Assembly: GCF_000218685.1 (NCBI RefSeq)
Contig: NW_006763300.1
Span: 1,454,366 to 1,518,365 of the forward strand
Source: Serpula lacrymans var. lacrymans S7.9
Taxonomy: Eukaryota > Basidiomycota > Agaricomycetes > Boletales > Serpulaceae
Direction: 5' to 3'
Length of the DNA: 64,000 bases
Shown here: positions 10,736-22,073 of the stretch, in pieces
How positions within the stretch are numbered: the stretch's first letter is position 1
How the letters are laid out: the number at the start of each line of letters is the position of its first letter
Position numbers and translations under genes: made by a program
Notes under the pieces: model-generated
Seen by the model: only the letters and a program-made list of their open reading frames with translations
Told to the model about the DNA's origin: nothing
The model's database searches: none

Positions 10736-12617
10736 CTATAAATCTCCTTCATCATCTGAATTGTCGACTACATCATATAGGGCTTCTGTGAAATCTTCAG
10801 TGTCATCATCAGTGGTATTGACGGATTGCTGCCGCGTCTCACTATCTTCTCTCCAAAGCACCGACTCACTCATGCCTCCAGGTTCTTGAGACGCAAGTAG
10901 TATAGGACTTCTGAAAAACTGAACCGGTTGCTCAGTGACCTCTGTGCTGACTGTAAAATTTGCAAGGGTGGGCGTTGGAGAATTAGTTTCAAGTGTTTCT
11001 TGGGTGGCACCGGCTAGGTTTGATGAATCACAGGGAGTATGCTGGCTTGACAGTGGTGATAGTTTTTTAGGACTAGGAGGTATAGATTGGGGTGTTGGCG
11101 TGAGGTGGGCTGCCGATTCCATCAGCAAGGAACCATCGACACCTTGATCTGACAGTGGTGGCACAGTTTCTTGCATTGATTCGTGGCCCAGATTGGAGTC
11201 TGAGAATGGAAAGGATGTTGGATACTCGACATGAGATTGAACAGGGTCTGTTTCTGGAAAGGAAAATAAGAAAGGTGTTTTGCTAAGCTGCCTTCGCGAT
11301 GTGAGTTTATGTATAGGTCTCGAGCTGGAGACCGAGGCTGGAGCCGCGAGATCACTTGGCAGTACACCAAACGAGAATTGTGCACAGTCTGCGTGTGTGG
11401 AACCAGCAGCAACACTTTGTACCGGCGGCGGCATGCCAGTATGCTGCGTGGTAAAGTTTGATGTTGCTACGGGCTGATCGGTCCCCACTCTGAAAACATA
11501 ATGTTGTTCCTTCATCTCCAATTTCTTTATCTCTTCGTTGTCCAAGGAAGCCAGCCATTCTGGCTTATAGCAATTGCACGGAAGGCCGGGCGGGGCCACA
11601 GATTTTAAATTAACCATATCAGAGTGTTTCCTGTGCCTAGGTTGCTGCCCTCGAATCGCACGGTGTCCAATCCTCGGCTCGCGTCGACGTTGTATGACAG
11701 TATCGAGATTGTGCATGAATCTAGACAAGTCGTCGCTGCGCCACGCTGGAGTAATCCGGACAAAGGATTTGTGCGAGTGAACGCTAGCTTCTTCGGCATG
11801 GGGGTCGTCTTGGTCGTCGGGACCTTCTGGTTCGGATTCATCTGAGCTCACGGCCTGTGATCCCATATTTTTCATAAGGTCGATATGATGTGCCATATAG
11901 CTCTCTTGCAAGACCACTTTGAGCCGGGCATTGAATAGCTACATAGATAACGTCAGCGCAAGACATAGTACAATCAAGTCAATTGAATCATTTACCCGTG
12001 TTTTCCTAGTACTCCTCGAAGAGTTCTGTAGCTGCTGAAGTCGCTTTGAAATTGACGGATGTGTTACAAAAGCTCGGTATTCCCCTTTGACGTGCTTGAG
12101 GTGAAGGTAGAGGGAGAGCTCGATGTACTCAATTGGAAGATACTTTTCGGGGATCTGAGGATAAGAATACCAACGATCCGTCACAACAGAGTGCCGGAAA
12201 TGTTTCGCAAACACGTTGATACAGTGACGGTTGAATGGTGAATTCCGAGACCTAGACAGGTCGATTCGAAACGTTTCTGGGGAAACTAGGATCCTTCCAG
12301 GGGCATGTATCTCATACAATTCATTTTCTTGGTCGGTTGGGGGGGGGTGAATGCGCCTTAGATGCGGATACCCTTCTATCTTCAGAAGATGTAAGAGATG
12401 TCTTTTGATTTTTTGCTATGAAATGGCAGAGATTAGTTAGCATGATGGGTGAGGAATCATCAAATATATGTACTCGAAAGTTAACGTGTTCCGGCTCTTT
12501 GGAGTAGGGATCGATAGGAATAGGCTTTTTTGGTGTATTCCGACGTGAACCTGAAATATGAGCTCCTGACTGGGATGTAGCAGGAAATGATGCCGACTGT
12601 CCCTGACTTGCTGCCTG
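10736..12617 (-). CDS. SSDE-motif protein of an unnamed Agaricomycete family
   Basis: The long last exon (about 11910-10736) begins RLKVVLQESYMAHHIDLMKN and reaches VSSDESEPEGPDDQDD, then a PAWRSDDL segment, GLPCNCYKPEWLASL and a long Ser/Pro/Thr-rich disordered region ending in an acidic tail (DDTEDFTEALYD). The preceding exon holds TDRWYSYPQIPEKYLP and SSRSTRKTR. These blocks match what I remember of a large Agaricomycete-specific family with the order 'WYSYPEVPERYL ... SRNTRKTRLFNARL ... SSDEED ... PWRS'. Its function is unknown and some members may be transposon-linked. No initiator ATG is evident. The same frame runs upstream to an in-frame TGA at 12618-12620 and continues beyond it, so the N-terminus is unresolved: either a separate gene with an undetected start, or the 3' part of the EH-domain gene. 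Confidence 0.6.
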
Positions 12618-15600
12618 TCACTGCGCCCGTATTTCTAAGCGTAATTGTTTCATTTCTTCGGCATTCTGTTCAATCCCCGACTTCAACGTGTGTGTTACGA
12701 CTGCAAAGTTCCGGGATAGCGAACCAAACATAGCGCCAAGGGCGCCACTGGCCTCATCGTGGGTGTCAGTATTGTGCGGTATGTTGCCTTGATGTGGCCA
12801 TGAGCTACTAAGTGGCTGTAAATGAATATACACCGACGAATCAGCCAGTGATTCACAAGCAATAAGAGATCCTCCTACTGGTAGATTGTCTACTAATACT
12901 TTCTCCTTATCGCGTCGAGCACGCTCTTGTCCTATCTAAGGGGGGTTAAGTGGGTAATACATTAAAGATCACAAGGCCACAAATGATTCACTTACTTCTG
13001 CTAAAAGAGTATCCCATCCTTGGTTTGCTGAAGGAACATGAGCATCAGCTTGCACTGGGTGACCCTAAAAAAACGTTGATGGGAATTATGAACATCTGAA
13101 TCTTGGCAGAAGTGAGAGAAAAGACATCTACCTGTTGATAGCTCAGCGGATTTGGGATTGTACTTGTACTCGGCTGAAAAGTGAAAGACGACGGCTCTAC
13201 GACAGTACCTGAGAAGCTGTTTCTTTGAGTTAAGGTATTACTTGAGGTGGCGAATCTCGTGTTGGCTGGATTCTGAGTAGGCCGATGTGATGGGGGAATT
13301 AGGCTGGTAGGCAGTGTCTCCGGAAGGGGTTTCCCAGTTGATGCCTCCTCAATCAGGTGCAATGTGAGTATAATAGATTCGCAGTCGAGTGTCTCTTGCT
13401 TTTTGAGGTTGACTAAATTTCTGGATAACCAAAAAAAAGTAAGTTTTCGTTATGACAAAGCAAACTCGGTAACAAAGGATTCTTACGCGACCCGAGTCAC
13501 AACAGATAACGGCACATTACTACTGAGTAGGTTCGAGATGAGAGTGTCCTTTCGTACAAGTCCAGTTTTCTCGAAATCGAGGCTCTTGAACCAGTTTTCG
13601 GCTCTCACTCTGGTAGACGGATCAATAGGCCAGGTTGAGGTATCAGAATGGTGGCTGGACTTCACATGGGACAGGGGGGCTCTTGACGTGATATACATTA
13701 CGGGCGGTAAAGTTGTCGGAACCGTTTTCAAGCGACCACTCGATAATAAATTTGCCAAATGGACGGCAATGCAGAAGTCGTCGCTATCCAAAGTGTTACA
13801 ATTCTGAGTGTCCGCAAGCCCACTAATGAAATCAGACCCAAGTAAGAATTGGCATTTTGAGATAAATGAAATTATATCAAACCGACCAAATTTGTAGGAG
13901 TAGTTCTGAAGATAATCTCGACTCTGACAAATATTTCCATGCCTGTCCCACTAAATGAAGTACTGTTAGCGTAAGCAACTCTATTACATAAGCGAACATC
14001 TAACTGACTATTGATGGTACCATTTTTTGCCCCTAATTTCTCGAAGTAACCTATAAACTGCCTTTTGGCTTCTGGTTGTATAACCCACATGTTAGTATCG
14101 GCTGCTTCCAGGCTATTACCATACAAGGCGCTAGGCTGAGCTATCCTGCCGGCTCGTTCTGTTTGTTGCTGCTGAACTGGTTGAAGACTTGTGAAAGCCC
14201 CATTCACCACCGAAGCATGAGATGCGAAACGGACCCCTACCTTGTGAGAATCGTAAGTGGTAGCAAAGAAGAAAGAATCGCCATCACCTACCTGTCTTAC
14301 TTGTGATGATGGATCTGATAATGAGGATGCCGCTGGTTCTTTCAACTTTCCCGTATTGTTGACGCTGACAGCGGGTGGGGCACCATACAAGATATCCTAA
14401 GGACGGTTTGAATAGATAATACACTGCAAAAGCATTAGCAAACTCACCTGCATTTGGATATGAGACGGTGTACGAGGAAGGCTAGGTCGAGAGCAATTGT
14501 CTCTTTGACCAATGGCTTGTCGCTGGTGGTTATCCTGAGGTGTCTGACTGAGCAGGGAGGTTCGTTCCATGTTAACGTCAACCGAGACGTAACTATTTTC
14601 TTGCGCCCCATGCCCTTGATGATTCCATGCTGAACACATGTAAAGAATTAGAAGTAAATATAGCGCTAGTCATCCTCTTACCAGATGTTGTTGAGTTGGC
14701 TTCTGCAGGACGACCGGTGGATGTTGACGTAGTAATGTGAAAGTCCGGCATCTAATATAAAATTAATACGCGCATTGTCTCATTGATACTGGAAGAAATC
14801 AAAAAAGCAACTCACCAGTATATCCCGATGAGTTGAAGATTGTATTTCACTAGTCATCGCAATGACTGCATTGTCGGCGGTACTTGCGGTTTGTTGAGCT
14901 GATGGCTGAGAAGGGACAGGATACATCTGGATTGGTAAAGTTTAATACAGGCCCTATAACTTCATACTTACTTGAAGCAATTCCTGCAGGGTCGAAGGAG
15001 TCGACCTTGTTTCTCCTCCTGACATAGCGGGAATCTGGGTGGCATCTTTGATAGTCTGTAGGAATACACAATAGATACACAATAGCATCAGACATGATCC
15101 CAATTATATACTAATAAGTACTTACTTGCGGTGGTGCATTGGGTGCATTGTTAGTGGAAGATTGTCCCATGCCAGTGATTTGCTTCCAGACTGTGCGAAC
15201 ATTATCTACGATGGATGAGGGATTCTTCGAGGAGGCCACATGTGAGAGCTATGGATTAAAAGAAAAATTGTGTTTACCTCGGGAGCCTCCACCATATCAA
15301 CATCTTTGGCGATGGGCGTCTGATCCGAAGCTTCAACATCCCTTTGTCTATTTTTCGATTGACGTTCCATAGCTCGTTCTGCAAAAAGTCGAAGGATACG
15401 CGGCCTTCTGGATGGTTCTGGCGGCGGAGAGGGTGGTTCCTTATGCCAAAGGTCAGTTGTTTTATTTTGATGTAGATGTGTTATCATTCTCACCTCTTGT
15501 AGCAACGAATCTTCTTGATGTTTCCTCGATTTCAGCGCGTGGAAGCTCTGTCGCCAGTCTTCTCCAGGACCACGCTTTCCGAGAACATTAATGAGGTCAT

Positions 15601-15679
15601 TGTGTGAGTCTGTCAAAGTGTTCGCGTTCGCCGTGGAGGATGACTCGGACGAGTTACTGTGAGATATCGGTATCGACAT
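12618..15679 (-). CDS. EH-domain protein with degenerate EH domains
   Basis: ATG at 15677-15679 (MSIPISHSNSSESS). The first part is low-complexity, Ser/Thr/Pro/Gln-rich and spread over many small exons (15680-14100). Then come two EH (Eps15-homology) domains. EH1 is at about 14080-13740: KRQFIGYFEKLGAKNG, then LSSELLLQI, then GLADTQNCNTLDSDDFCIAV. EH2 is at about 13640-13340: ENWFKSLDFEKTGLVRKDTL, then VNLKKQETLDCESIILTLHL. EH domains bind NPF peptides in endocytic and actin-patch proteins such as Ede1, Pan1 and End3. Each domain is followed by an LP..L.P segment typical of those proteins. As spliced by eye, the NPF-pocket Trp is replaced (Cys in EH1, Ala in EH2). A short coiled segment (EQNAEEMKQLRLEIRAQ) precedes TGA 12618-12620. 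Many junctions are unverified. Confidence 0.6.
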
Positions 15680-16419
15680 GAATAATGGGGAATGGGGAAT
15701 AATCCAGATAGTGGTAAACTCACCACAGTTCACAGTTCTAATATATTGTGTGCTGCCTCATGGTCGATCGACGAACAAAGGATTTGGCGCTGCAAAGGAT
15801 GGATATATACAGAAATCGTCTGAGTTACGAATGGTCCATTTATGGCAATTGCTAGTATGTAGAACGATAATGTTATCAATGCAGCCTGAGAGTACTCACC
15901 ATCAGCATATCATTACTCTGCCACAGATCTGGGTACTACATGCATGGTATGTTACAAGCTAGATATGCTTTGCCACCCACTGCATCGATCATCACATCGA
16001 TAACGCTTATTGAGGCTTGCACCTACAGACTCATGCCTTTTCTGACTTTAAATTGATGAAACACTCCGATTCATCAGCTCTCAATCACACTTTCATCTCA
16101 ACCTTTGGCATGTCATAATTTCATGTCCGACACGAACAAGTCGGCTAAGCTTAGTCACTGGCAAACCCACCAGGTGCCATCAATCAGCACTCCGCAGCTG
16201 GCTGCTGCCAGTGCCAACACCGGCTGTGCACCGGCTGCACCACCCCCTTAAGACTCGCCAAACGATGCCGACGCCTTCTAGGACACTAATAGAGGTTGCA
16301 CCGTATAAGTGCCATTGCGTATGTACAGCATCCATACTGATTTCAGAATGCCTAGCTAGTAGCTAACTCAGCTTGATCAATGGCCTTTGTTCTGCGCACG
16401 TGCATGTATAGCAACATTT
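15680..16419. promoter_or_regulatory. Intergenic region between divergent genes
   Basis: 740 bp between two divergent ATGs, presumably holding both promoters. Around 16190-16250 is a GC-rich stretch with the near-repeat GGCTGTGCACCGGCTGCACC. No coding frame with support. Confidence 0.45.
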
Positions 16420-17308
16420 ATGCCTCGACACTCTCAGTATTTTCCTCCCTTGATTAATCGTCGATTATTCAGCCCAGAAAGAAGTCCGAGTCCTGATGCT
16501 AGGGAAACCACCAATAGAACGATGTACCCGCTTCCGCGATTCAAACTAGGCGACTCAAATTCAAGTTTGGATGTAGCCGAGCATTTGCATATTCTCGATA
16601 CTGTAATTTTCTGTAGTGAAGATGATGTGAACCTCCCCTGCGCACCTTTCCCGGAGAATAATATTGATGTAGAACGCCTGAGCGACAGGCCAAAGAACTC
16701 GGACCATGTAATTGTAGCCCCCACCCATACACCTGATACAGGAGTTAGAATTGCCAATACAAGTAAGTCCACATTCCTCTCTTATTTATTTGAGAGAGGC
16801 TCACAATAGACAGACGTGAAAGCAGTAGTCTCGGATCTGCAACAAGTTGTGGGGCAGCAATCTGTTCCTCCCCTTCGATCTATACCTGCTCCGCGAGGGC
16901 CCCTTTCAAAGCCTGGATCTGGTGGATACGCACTTTTTGATGAGCTCAAATGGGACAGGTCTACATATACCAACATTCAGGTCAGTGTCCTATCCTAAGC
17001 TTTTGACTATCTCCCTCAATCTCGCTATGAACGCAGACAAGTCTGCACGAGCTCTGTCAAGAGCATTTTCAAATTACTCTACCTTATCACGAGCAAGAAG
17101 CTGACGCTCGCTTGGTTTTTCTTGCGACGGTAATGGGCTATTTTTCATTATTATCTTGGTTGACACCATTGACCCGTACAGGCCCGCCGTCGCTTTCCAA
17201 TGCTCGAGGCATATGTAAATACTTGGCCAGCACGAGATTTTGCGACCATGTATCTAAAGAATACCTCCTCTCAGTGGCGAAGGAAGGCCAGAATTGCATG
17301 TATATAAG
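16420..17308 (+). CDS. Hypothetical protein, Agaricomycete-type
   Basis: ATG at 16420-16422 (MPRHSQYFPPLINRR). Four exons can be joined in frame. The first is a Ser/Pro-rich N-terminus ending GVRIANT before GTAAGT. The second carries DLQQVVGQQSVPPLRSIPAP and ends STYTNIQ. The third reads LHELCQEHFQITLPYHEQEA to VFLAT. The last holds RRRFPMLEAYVNTWPARDFA and ends with TAA at 17306-17308 after WRRKARIACI. The C-terminal half resembles a widespread unnamed basidiomycete family in which a 'H.LC..HF...LP...Q' block precedes 'FP.L..Y...WP'. No catalytic motif is visible. It reads toward a convergent RING gene only 45 bp away. Confidence 0.6.
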
Positions 17309-17353
17309 AAATCGTAGGTTATCAGGTAGAACAAGAACAAAGGGTTGGTGTGA

Positions 17354-18379
17354 TCAGAAAATGTAAACAATTGTATCATACAGAAAATAGCATATTACAA
17401 CCACCCCACAACCAGCAGGGAGCCGCACTATCATTCGCGTTTCGGACGTTTCTGGGACAGGTGTTGTGAAACATAGACAACGTCGCAAATACTGAATAGA
17501 ACCCACCGAAAGCAAACCAATTCTCGATGCATCGTGTTTACGCTTCCTCGTTGTAGCCTCCACTGGAAGTAGAAACCTTCAGGTTAGAGATTTTCAAGTC
17601 AGAAGATCAGAAGGAACAATGCACTGCTCACGATGGATCGACATATTCTCGGTCTGTAAGCGCGAGGAAGTATTGGAAGATTCTGCGTCTGATATCTTCT
17701 ATTACATGAAGACACTGTTAATAGTGAGACAAAGCTTGAAAAATAGATAAACACACCTCAGATTCTACACGCTCTAGCGCAGCTACTAGCTCACGAATAA
17801 TGAGAAGTTCTGCTTGAATCGCAATTTGGCGACCAATAAGCACAGTGACAGATGCTTTGCTAGTCGTTTGGGCCGATGACAAGTATTTGAGGTAGTTGAA
17901 GATACGTTGGCGTTGACATGCGATGGCTTTCTCAGTGTCGAGAATGCATGATTGAAGCTTGTTGGCCTCGGCTTCGGACTTAGCTTTCTCAGCATTCTGG
18001 ACATTGATCTCTCTTGGGTGGGTAGGATGATTAGTAGCGAAAAGTAGCGTCACTTGCATAGCAGATACGCTTACCTCCACTTTATTGCGTCAGGGTTCAA
18101 GACGTGGTCGTCCTTGGCGAAAAAAAATGCGGCCAATCTCCCATCGGATCGATGAAGGCGTTGGGTTGTGGGGCACTTGAAAGGACATTCCCCCCCTTGT
18201 TGGGTGATTTTTTCAATACACGCAACACAGAATACATGGCCTATACAACATGTAGCTTCAAATTCATACTTCTGAGAGACGATGAAAGCAGACTCACCAC
18301 ATGGAATCACCAGAGGTTTGGTACAGGAATCATCTTCGCAAGAGAATTCGTCAAAACAGACGCAACAAGTCGGGCGCAT
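17354..18379 (-). CDS. RING-finger/coiled-coil protein, putative membrane tail
   Basis: ATG at 18377-18379 (MRPTCCVCFDEFSCED). A first exon with C-x2-C is spliced to GHVFCVACIEKITQQGGECP, giving a RING-type zinc finger (C-x2-C, C-x-H-x2-C-x2-C, C-x3-C). After the zinc finger the protein continues with HRSDGRLAAFFFAKDDHVLN, then a helical, Ala/Glu/Lys-rich stretch predicted as coiled coil (EKAKSEAEANKLQSCILDTE, 18000-17770). The last exon is basic, then ends in a hydrophobic run (VVVICYFLYDTIVYIF) that could be a membrane anchor, with TGA at 17354-17356. This is probably a ubiquitin ligase by class. It has the same general plan as the gene at 9790, but the sequences are too divergent to call recent duplicates. 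Confidence 0.7.
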
Positions 18380-19202
18380 GATTGCTGTACAACCTATAAC
18401 AAAGGTAAGAAAGAATGGGAAATATCAATAGCGAGAACACTCCCTTTATACTCCTGAGCCACTGATTAATATGCGTAGCATATAACGTGGCAAGCGGAGT
18501 ACTTACCTTTCGGACATGTATGACGGTGAGTCGAATATCGAGGTCCCAGGATTCAAGCGTTTAGCAGAAGTTTGTGCTGTGAGCACACCTACAAGTATCG
18601 CGAAGTTGGGTGTGGCGGTAGGTGCGAAAGGAAAGACGTAGATCGTGGTTGGTTATCATATATTATCCGTACGTACCGTAGAACTGCATGTACAAGCTCA
18701 AGTTCAAATTTCATGAAGTGATTGTTGTGCGTCACGCGGAATATCTGAGTCGAAACATTGAAATATCGTTACATATATACAGTAATCGATCACATATCGC
18801 ATTACCACGGTCACGCCCTATCGATTAATACCCCTCGATTTCCACCTCGACTTCCACCTATCAGCTTGTTTTGGGGGCTCTCCTTAAGACTTCTTAAGAC
18901 TTTCAAGGTTTAGAGCGTTCGTACGTCGAGATCGCTTTTTTACGCCGCATTGTTAGCAGGTAAATACAATTTCAGTTCTCTCTCTTACCGTGACACACAA
19001 TAATAATATTATATTCAATTTTGCCTCGTGGACCTGACGTCAAAAATGAGGGAGGACAAAGAAAGATGCATGGTAGAACAACGAAATTCAAAAAGATAAA
19101 GGGCGAGTCAGAATTCACCAGTTTCAAGCATACCATTCTTTCCTGGCCCAACAGTTGACGTATCGGACACATCTTACCCATCACGACCTTGCTCTCGATA
19201 TC
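18380..19202. promoter_or_regulatory. Intergenic region between divergent genes
   Basis: 823 bp between the RING gene and the hypothetical gene at 19203. A CT-rich, AT-poor stretch is seen at 18830-18910 with a CTTAAGACTTCTTAAGACTT near-tandem repeat. No coding frame with support. Confidence 0.45.
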
Positions 19203-19832
19203 ATGCCTGCTCTACGGACGCCTATTCTCAGCAAAAAGGTAAGTTTTGTCGTTTTAATGTCACTCACGCCTCGTAAGCTTGGTTCTGAAATTATACGCAC
19301 TTTGAAGATTCGCTCTGTCTTTGTCAACAGCTTATATTTTCCCGCATCTTCGAAGAAGCATCGTTTTCTGGATGTTGCTGTTCTATCGCCAGTTCCAACT
19401 CACGCCGACGCTCGACCCTTTCCCGTCGTTGAGCAGGTTCTTGGAACCAGGTTTCCAATCCATGACGCTTTTGTTGAGGTCACCGACCCACATGGTGTCG
19501 CTCAAGAATACCTGGTGTGCTTTCAGTATCACGAACATGCTCCCATCAACAAAGCATTACTTGAACTTTGTCCCCAAATATTTTGGAAAGGAGATATCCT
19601 TGTCTTGAAACGAGGCACCAGGAAATGGGTTCGAAGTTTCCGTGGTACCGAAGAGAAGTATTTAGCCAAGCGTGCGGTCGTCCGGTCTGTGCTTTTGTTA
19701 ACTCAACTTACAGCTTACTCATCGTCATCTGCCATATCTTATTACAGTTTTCTTCAAGTGTCAGCGATACGTCTCGAACATGCAAGAGTGAATGGAGAAG
19801 AGGTGCTTTTTCCTATAGACGTGAATTATTGA
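19203..19832 (+). CDS. Hypothetical protein, basidiomycete family
   Basis: ATG at 19203-19205 (MPALRTPILSKK), immediately followed by a GTAAGT donor. The reading frame also stays open through the putative intron, so splicing is uncertain. The core, about 19330-19680, reads KHRFLDVAVLSPVPTHADAR, FPVVEQVLGTRFPIHDAFVE, EYLVCFQYHEHAPINKALLE, then WKGDILVLKRGTRKWV. It resembles an unnamed basidiomycete family in which 'Y.HP..R..PV' precedes 'W.GDILVMR.G'. A second short intron before VNGEEVLFPIDVNY is likely. TGA is at 19830-19832. No signal peptide, membrane helix or enzyme motif is visible. Function unknown. Confidence 0.6.
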   Translation: MPALRTPILSKKVSFVVLMSLTPRKLGSEIIRTLKIRSVFVNSLYFPASSKKHRFLDVAVLSPVPTHADARPFPVVEQVLGTRFPIHDAFVEVTDPHGVAQEYLVCFQYHEHAPINKALLELCPQIFWKGDILVLKRGTRKWVRSFRGTEEKYLAKRAVVRSVLLLTQLTAYSSSSAISYYSFLQVSAIRLEHARVNGEEVLFPIDVNY

Positions 19833-20475
19833 GATCGTAGTGACGCTGTACATGATTCGTGTATCTCTCTTGGCTCGATAAATATGCACATATGTATATC
19901 ATGGTATCTAAGGGCATACCAACCATAGCTTGTACAAAGGGTTCTGCCCACGATCTTTCATGATTTTTCAGTACCGTTGAAGGCCTTTTTGACAGTATGG
20001 TACCCCTAGGATAGATCAGATCGATCATCATGATCTATGAGATGGACCCCCACACGTGGCCTAGCCCCCCTCGTCACAGACCCCACCGAGCTCGCGAATC
20101 AGCATAGCCCAAATTGCCATCCATCAACTTTCGAAGTTTCGGGATCTTGAGAGAAAAATATCGAGTAACTAGTTCTCTCATCTTTTTTGGCTCTTTCTAT
20201 CCCACAAAAACGGTACTGATTGGGCGCCAAATGCAACAAGGCCCTTTATTGTGATTAACTCATTGACTCTCAAAGGGCTGCACCTACACCAGTCTGCCGG
20301 TTCACGGCGAGCGAGTGGCAACAACTCTGGGCTTATATGAAGCGATGATGTAGAGTTGTGATGCTATCGCTCGTGGCTCTCTTTTTCGAAATCATTCAGT
20401 TTATTCGCATTATTAGCTGCATCCCCCATTCCTCTCATCCATATAACTCATTTTAGGTATTTCTTCGGTGTACCC
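19833..20475. promoter_or_regulatory. Intergenic region upstream of the next gene
   Basis: 643 bp without a supported frame. It contains the 3' region of the preceding gene and the promoter of the gene at 20476. Pyrimidine-rich tracts at 20390-20450 fit a fungal transcription start region. Confidence 0.4.
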
Positions 20476-21694
20476 ATGAAAGAAACACGACCCTCTATTC
20501 AATATCGCCTCCGATTTCGCAAGTTTCCCGAAACTCCATACCGTGCCATACTGCGTAGTCTGGAGGATGTACGTATTTCAACATTGCATTGTTCAACTTT
20601 CAACGCCAAACAATTCATATATTAGGACATTCCCATTCTACGTCAGCGTTTTCCACTGCAAAAAGTCATGAAAAGGCGAGGTAGTGCGGGGTTCTTTTCA
20701 GAATTACCATTGGATGTATGTCAATCGAACAAATTGATGTCATGTCTTATACACTGATTAACTTCTGTTACAGTCCACCCCTATATTACGAGAGAGATTT
20801 CCGCTGTTCTCAACGACCACAGAAGTTCAGCATAAAGTGGATACGCTTGCACCATCGAGCTTCTCAGCACCTTTGGATCTTATCTCCGACGATTTACCTG
20901 GGCCCATTCCAGATTATTCTCATCTGGCCTCTGCGACAGCCCCACTATTTCCCCCCTCTGATGACTCATCAAGCAGCAGTTGTACATCTGTAGTCACCCC
21001 ATCTACGCGCCCCTTTTCTCATGATGAGACTTCGAGGTCTCTGTCAACTAGCTCATCCCCGTGCCCTCAAATATTCTCGTACCCATTGGCATCAATGACA
21101 GCTATGTACACATTCCCGCCCCCACCTCACTCTAGTGACCGAATCATTCCTTCAACAAAGCCATCCGAGGTGCCCTTGCCTAGTGAATCATTGACAGCCC
21201 TCGCCAAAATTAGTGCACAGACATCAGATCTCAGCGTGCATTCTTCTACTGCCAATGGACTCACGCCTGAACAACCGTGTCAGGATTTTTCATCTGAAGA
21301 GCATTTGTCTAATGCGAAGGACACTTGCATTGACATTGTCCGAACATCTCACAAAATCAGGAACCTAGAGAAACATATCACAGTCTTCGAATCCAAAGGC
21401 AACTGTGCCTTCTCAGTCCCACCACCTGTCGTCTCCTCTCAAACTGGCGATATATTTATCCATAGATATGGGATTAGTGAGAAAATGCAAATCTGGGTTC
21501 GGGACTCGAGGTCAAATTGGGGCGATGCTAGCCTTGGTGATACGCACCCGTTTTTATTTGACTATCGCCTCAATATGTCTTCCCAAGGTAAGCTCAGTTG
21601 GGTCACCAAGAAAACGGTATCAACGTATCGAGGGCGCGACAGGAAGCGTTCCAGCGGTAAGCTACAATCCAATCGTCCCCGAAGCACCATCTAA
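20476..21694 (+). CDS. Hypothetical Ser/Pro-rich protein with repeated exon motif
   Basis: ATG at 20476-20478 (MKETRPSIQYRLRFRKFPET). Exon 2 opens with DIPILRQRFPLQK and exon 3 with STPILRERFPLFS, so a 12-residue motif is duplicated at two exon starts. The middle (20870-21300) is a long Ser/Pro-rich disordered region. The C-terminal 110 residues are more ordered: SQTGDIFIHRYGISEKMQIW, then GDASLGDTHPFLFDYRL, then GKLSWVTKKTVST. These match a small recurring domain I recall from basidiomycete hypotheticals ('GDTYIH...QVW....W......HP......L..DG.PSW'). The gene at 36057-37441 carries a related block. TAA is at 21692-21694. Function unknown. Confidence 0.65.
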
Positions 21695-21970
21695 CCTTCG
21701 GCACAGAATGATGTTTTATTCTCACATGAATTTTATATCTAGCTCTGTGCTATTGTAGAGATATGTACAATATACATGTAAATATTGATACCAACCGTTG
21801 CTGGGATTTATATATGGCTTTATTGCGATATTGTAAGAGATCGACCCTCAGTGCCCCAAGCTTAGATAGAGCATCGGGTTTCCTCCATGAGGCGAAAATG
21901 CTGAGATTGGTAACAACATTAACACGAGGCAAGGACAAAGGCGATTTCGAAAAGGACCGGCCCCCGAAAG

Positions 21971-22014
21971 AGTGAGCCACCTTGTCTGACAGAGTGAGCC
22001 ACCTCGTCTGACTA
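21971..22014 (+). repeat. Tandem 22-bp direct repeat
   Basis: Two adjacent copies of a unit beginning AGTGAGCCACCT, with one T/C difference in the first 20 positions, lie 60 bp upstream of the ATG at 22074. This could be a duplicated promoter element or chance slippage. Confidence 0.7.
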
Positions 22015-22073
22015 TAAAGCAAGCTCTGGCTCTACGACGAATACCTAAGAACAAATCCCTCCTCCCCCAAACC

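Noticed and set aside
13364..13807. 147-codon plus-strand frame opposite the EH exons
   Set aside because: It is the antisense shadow of exons whose minus-strand translation matches EH domains.
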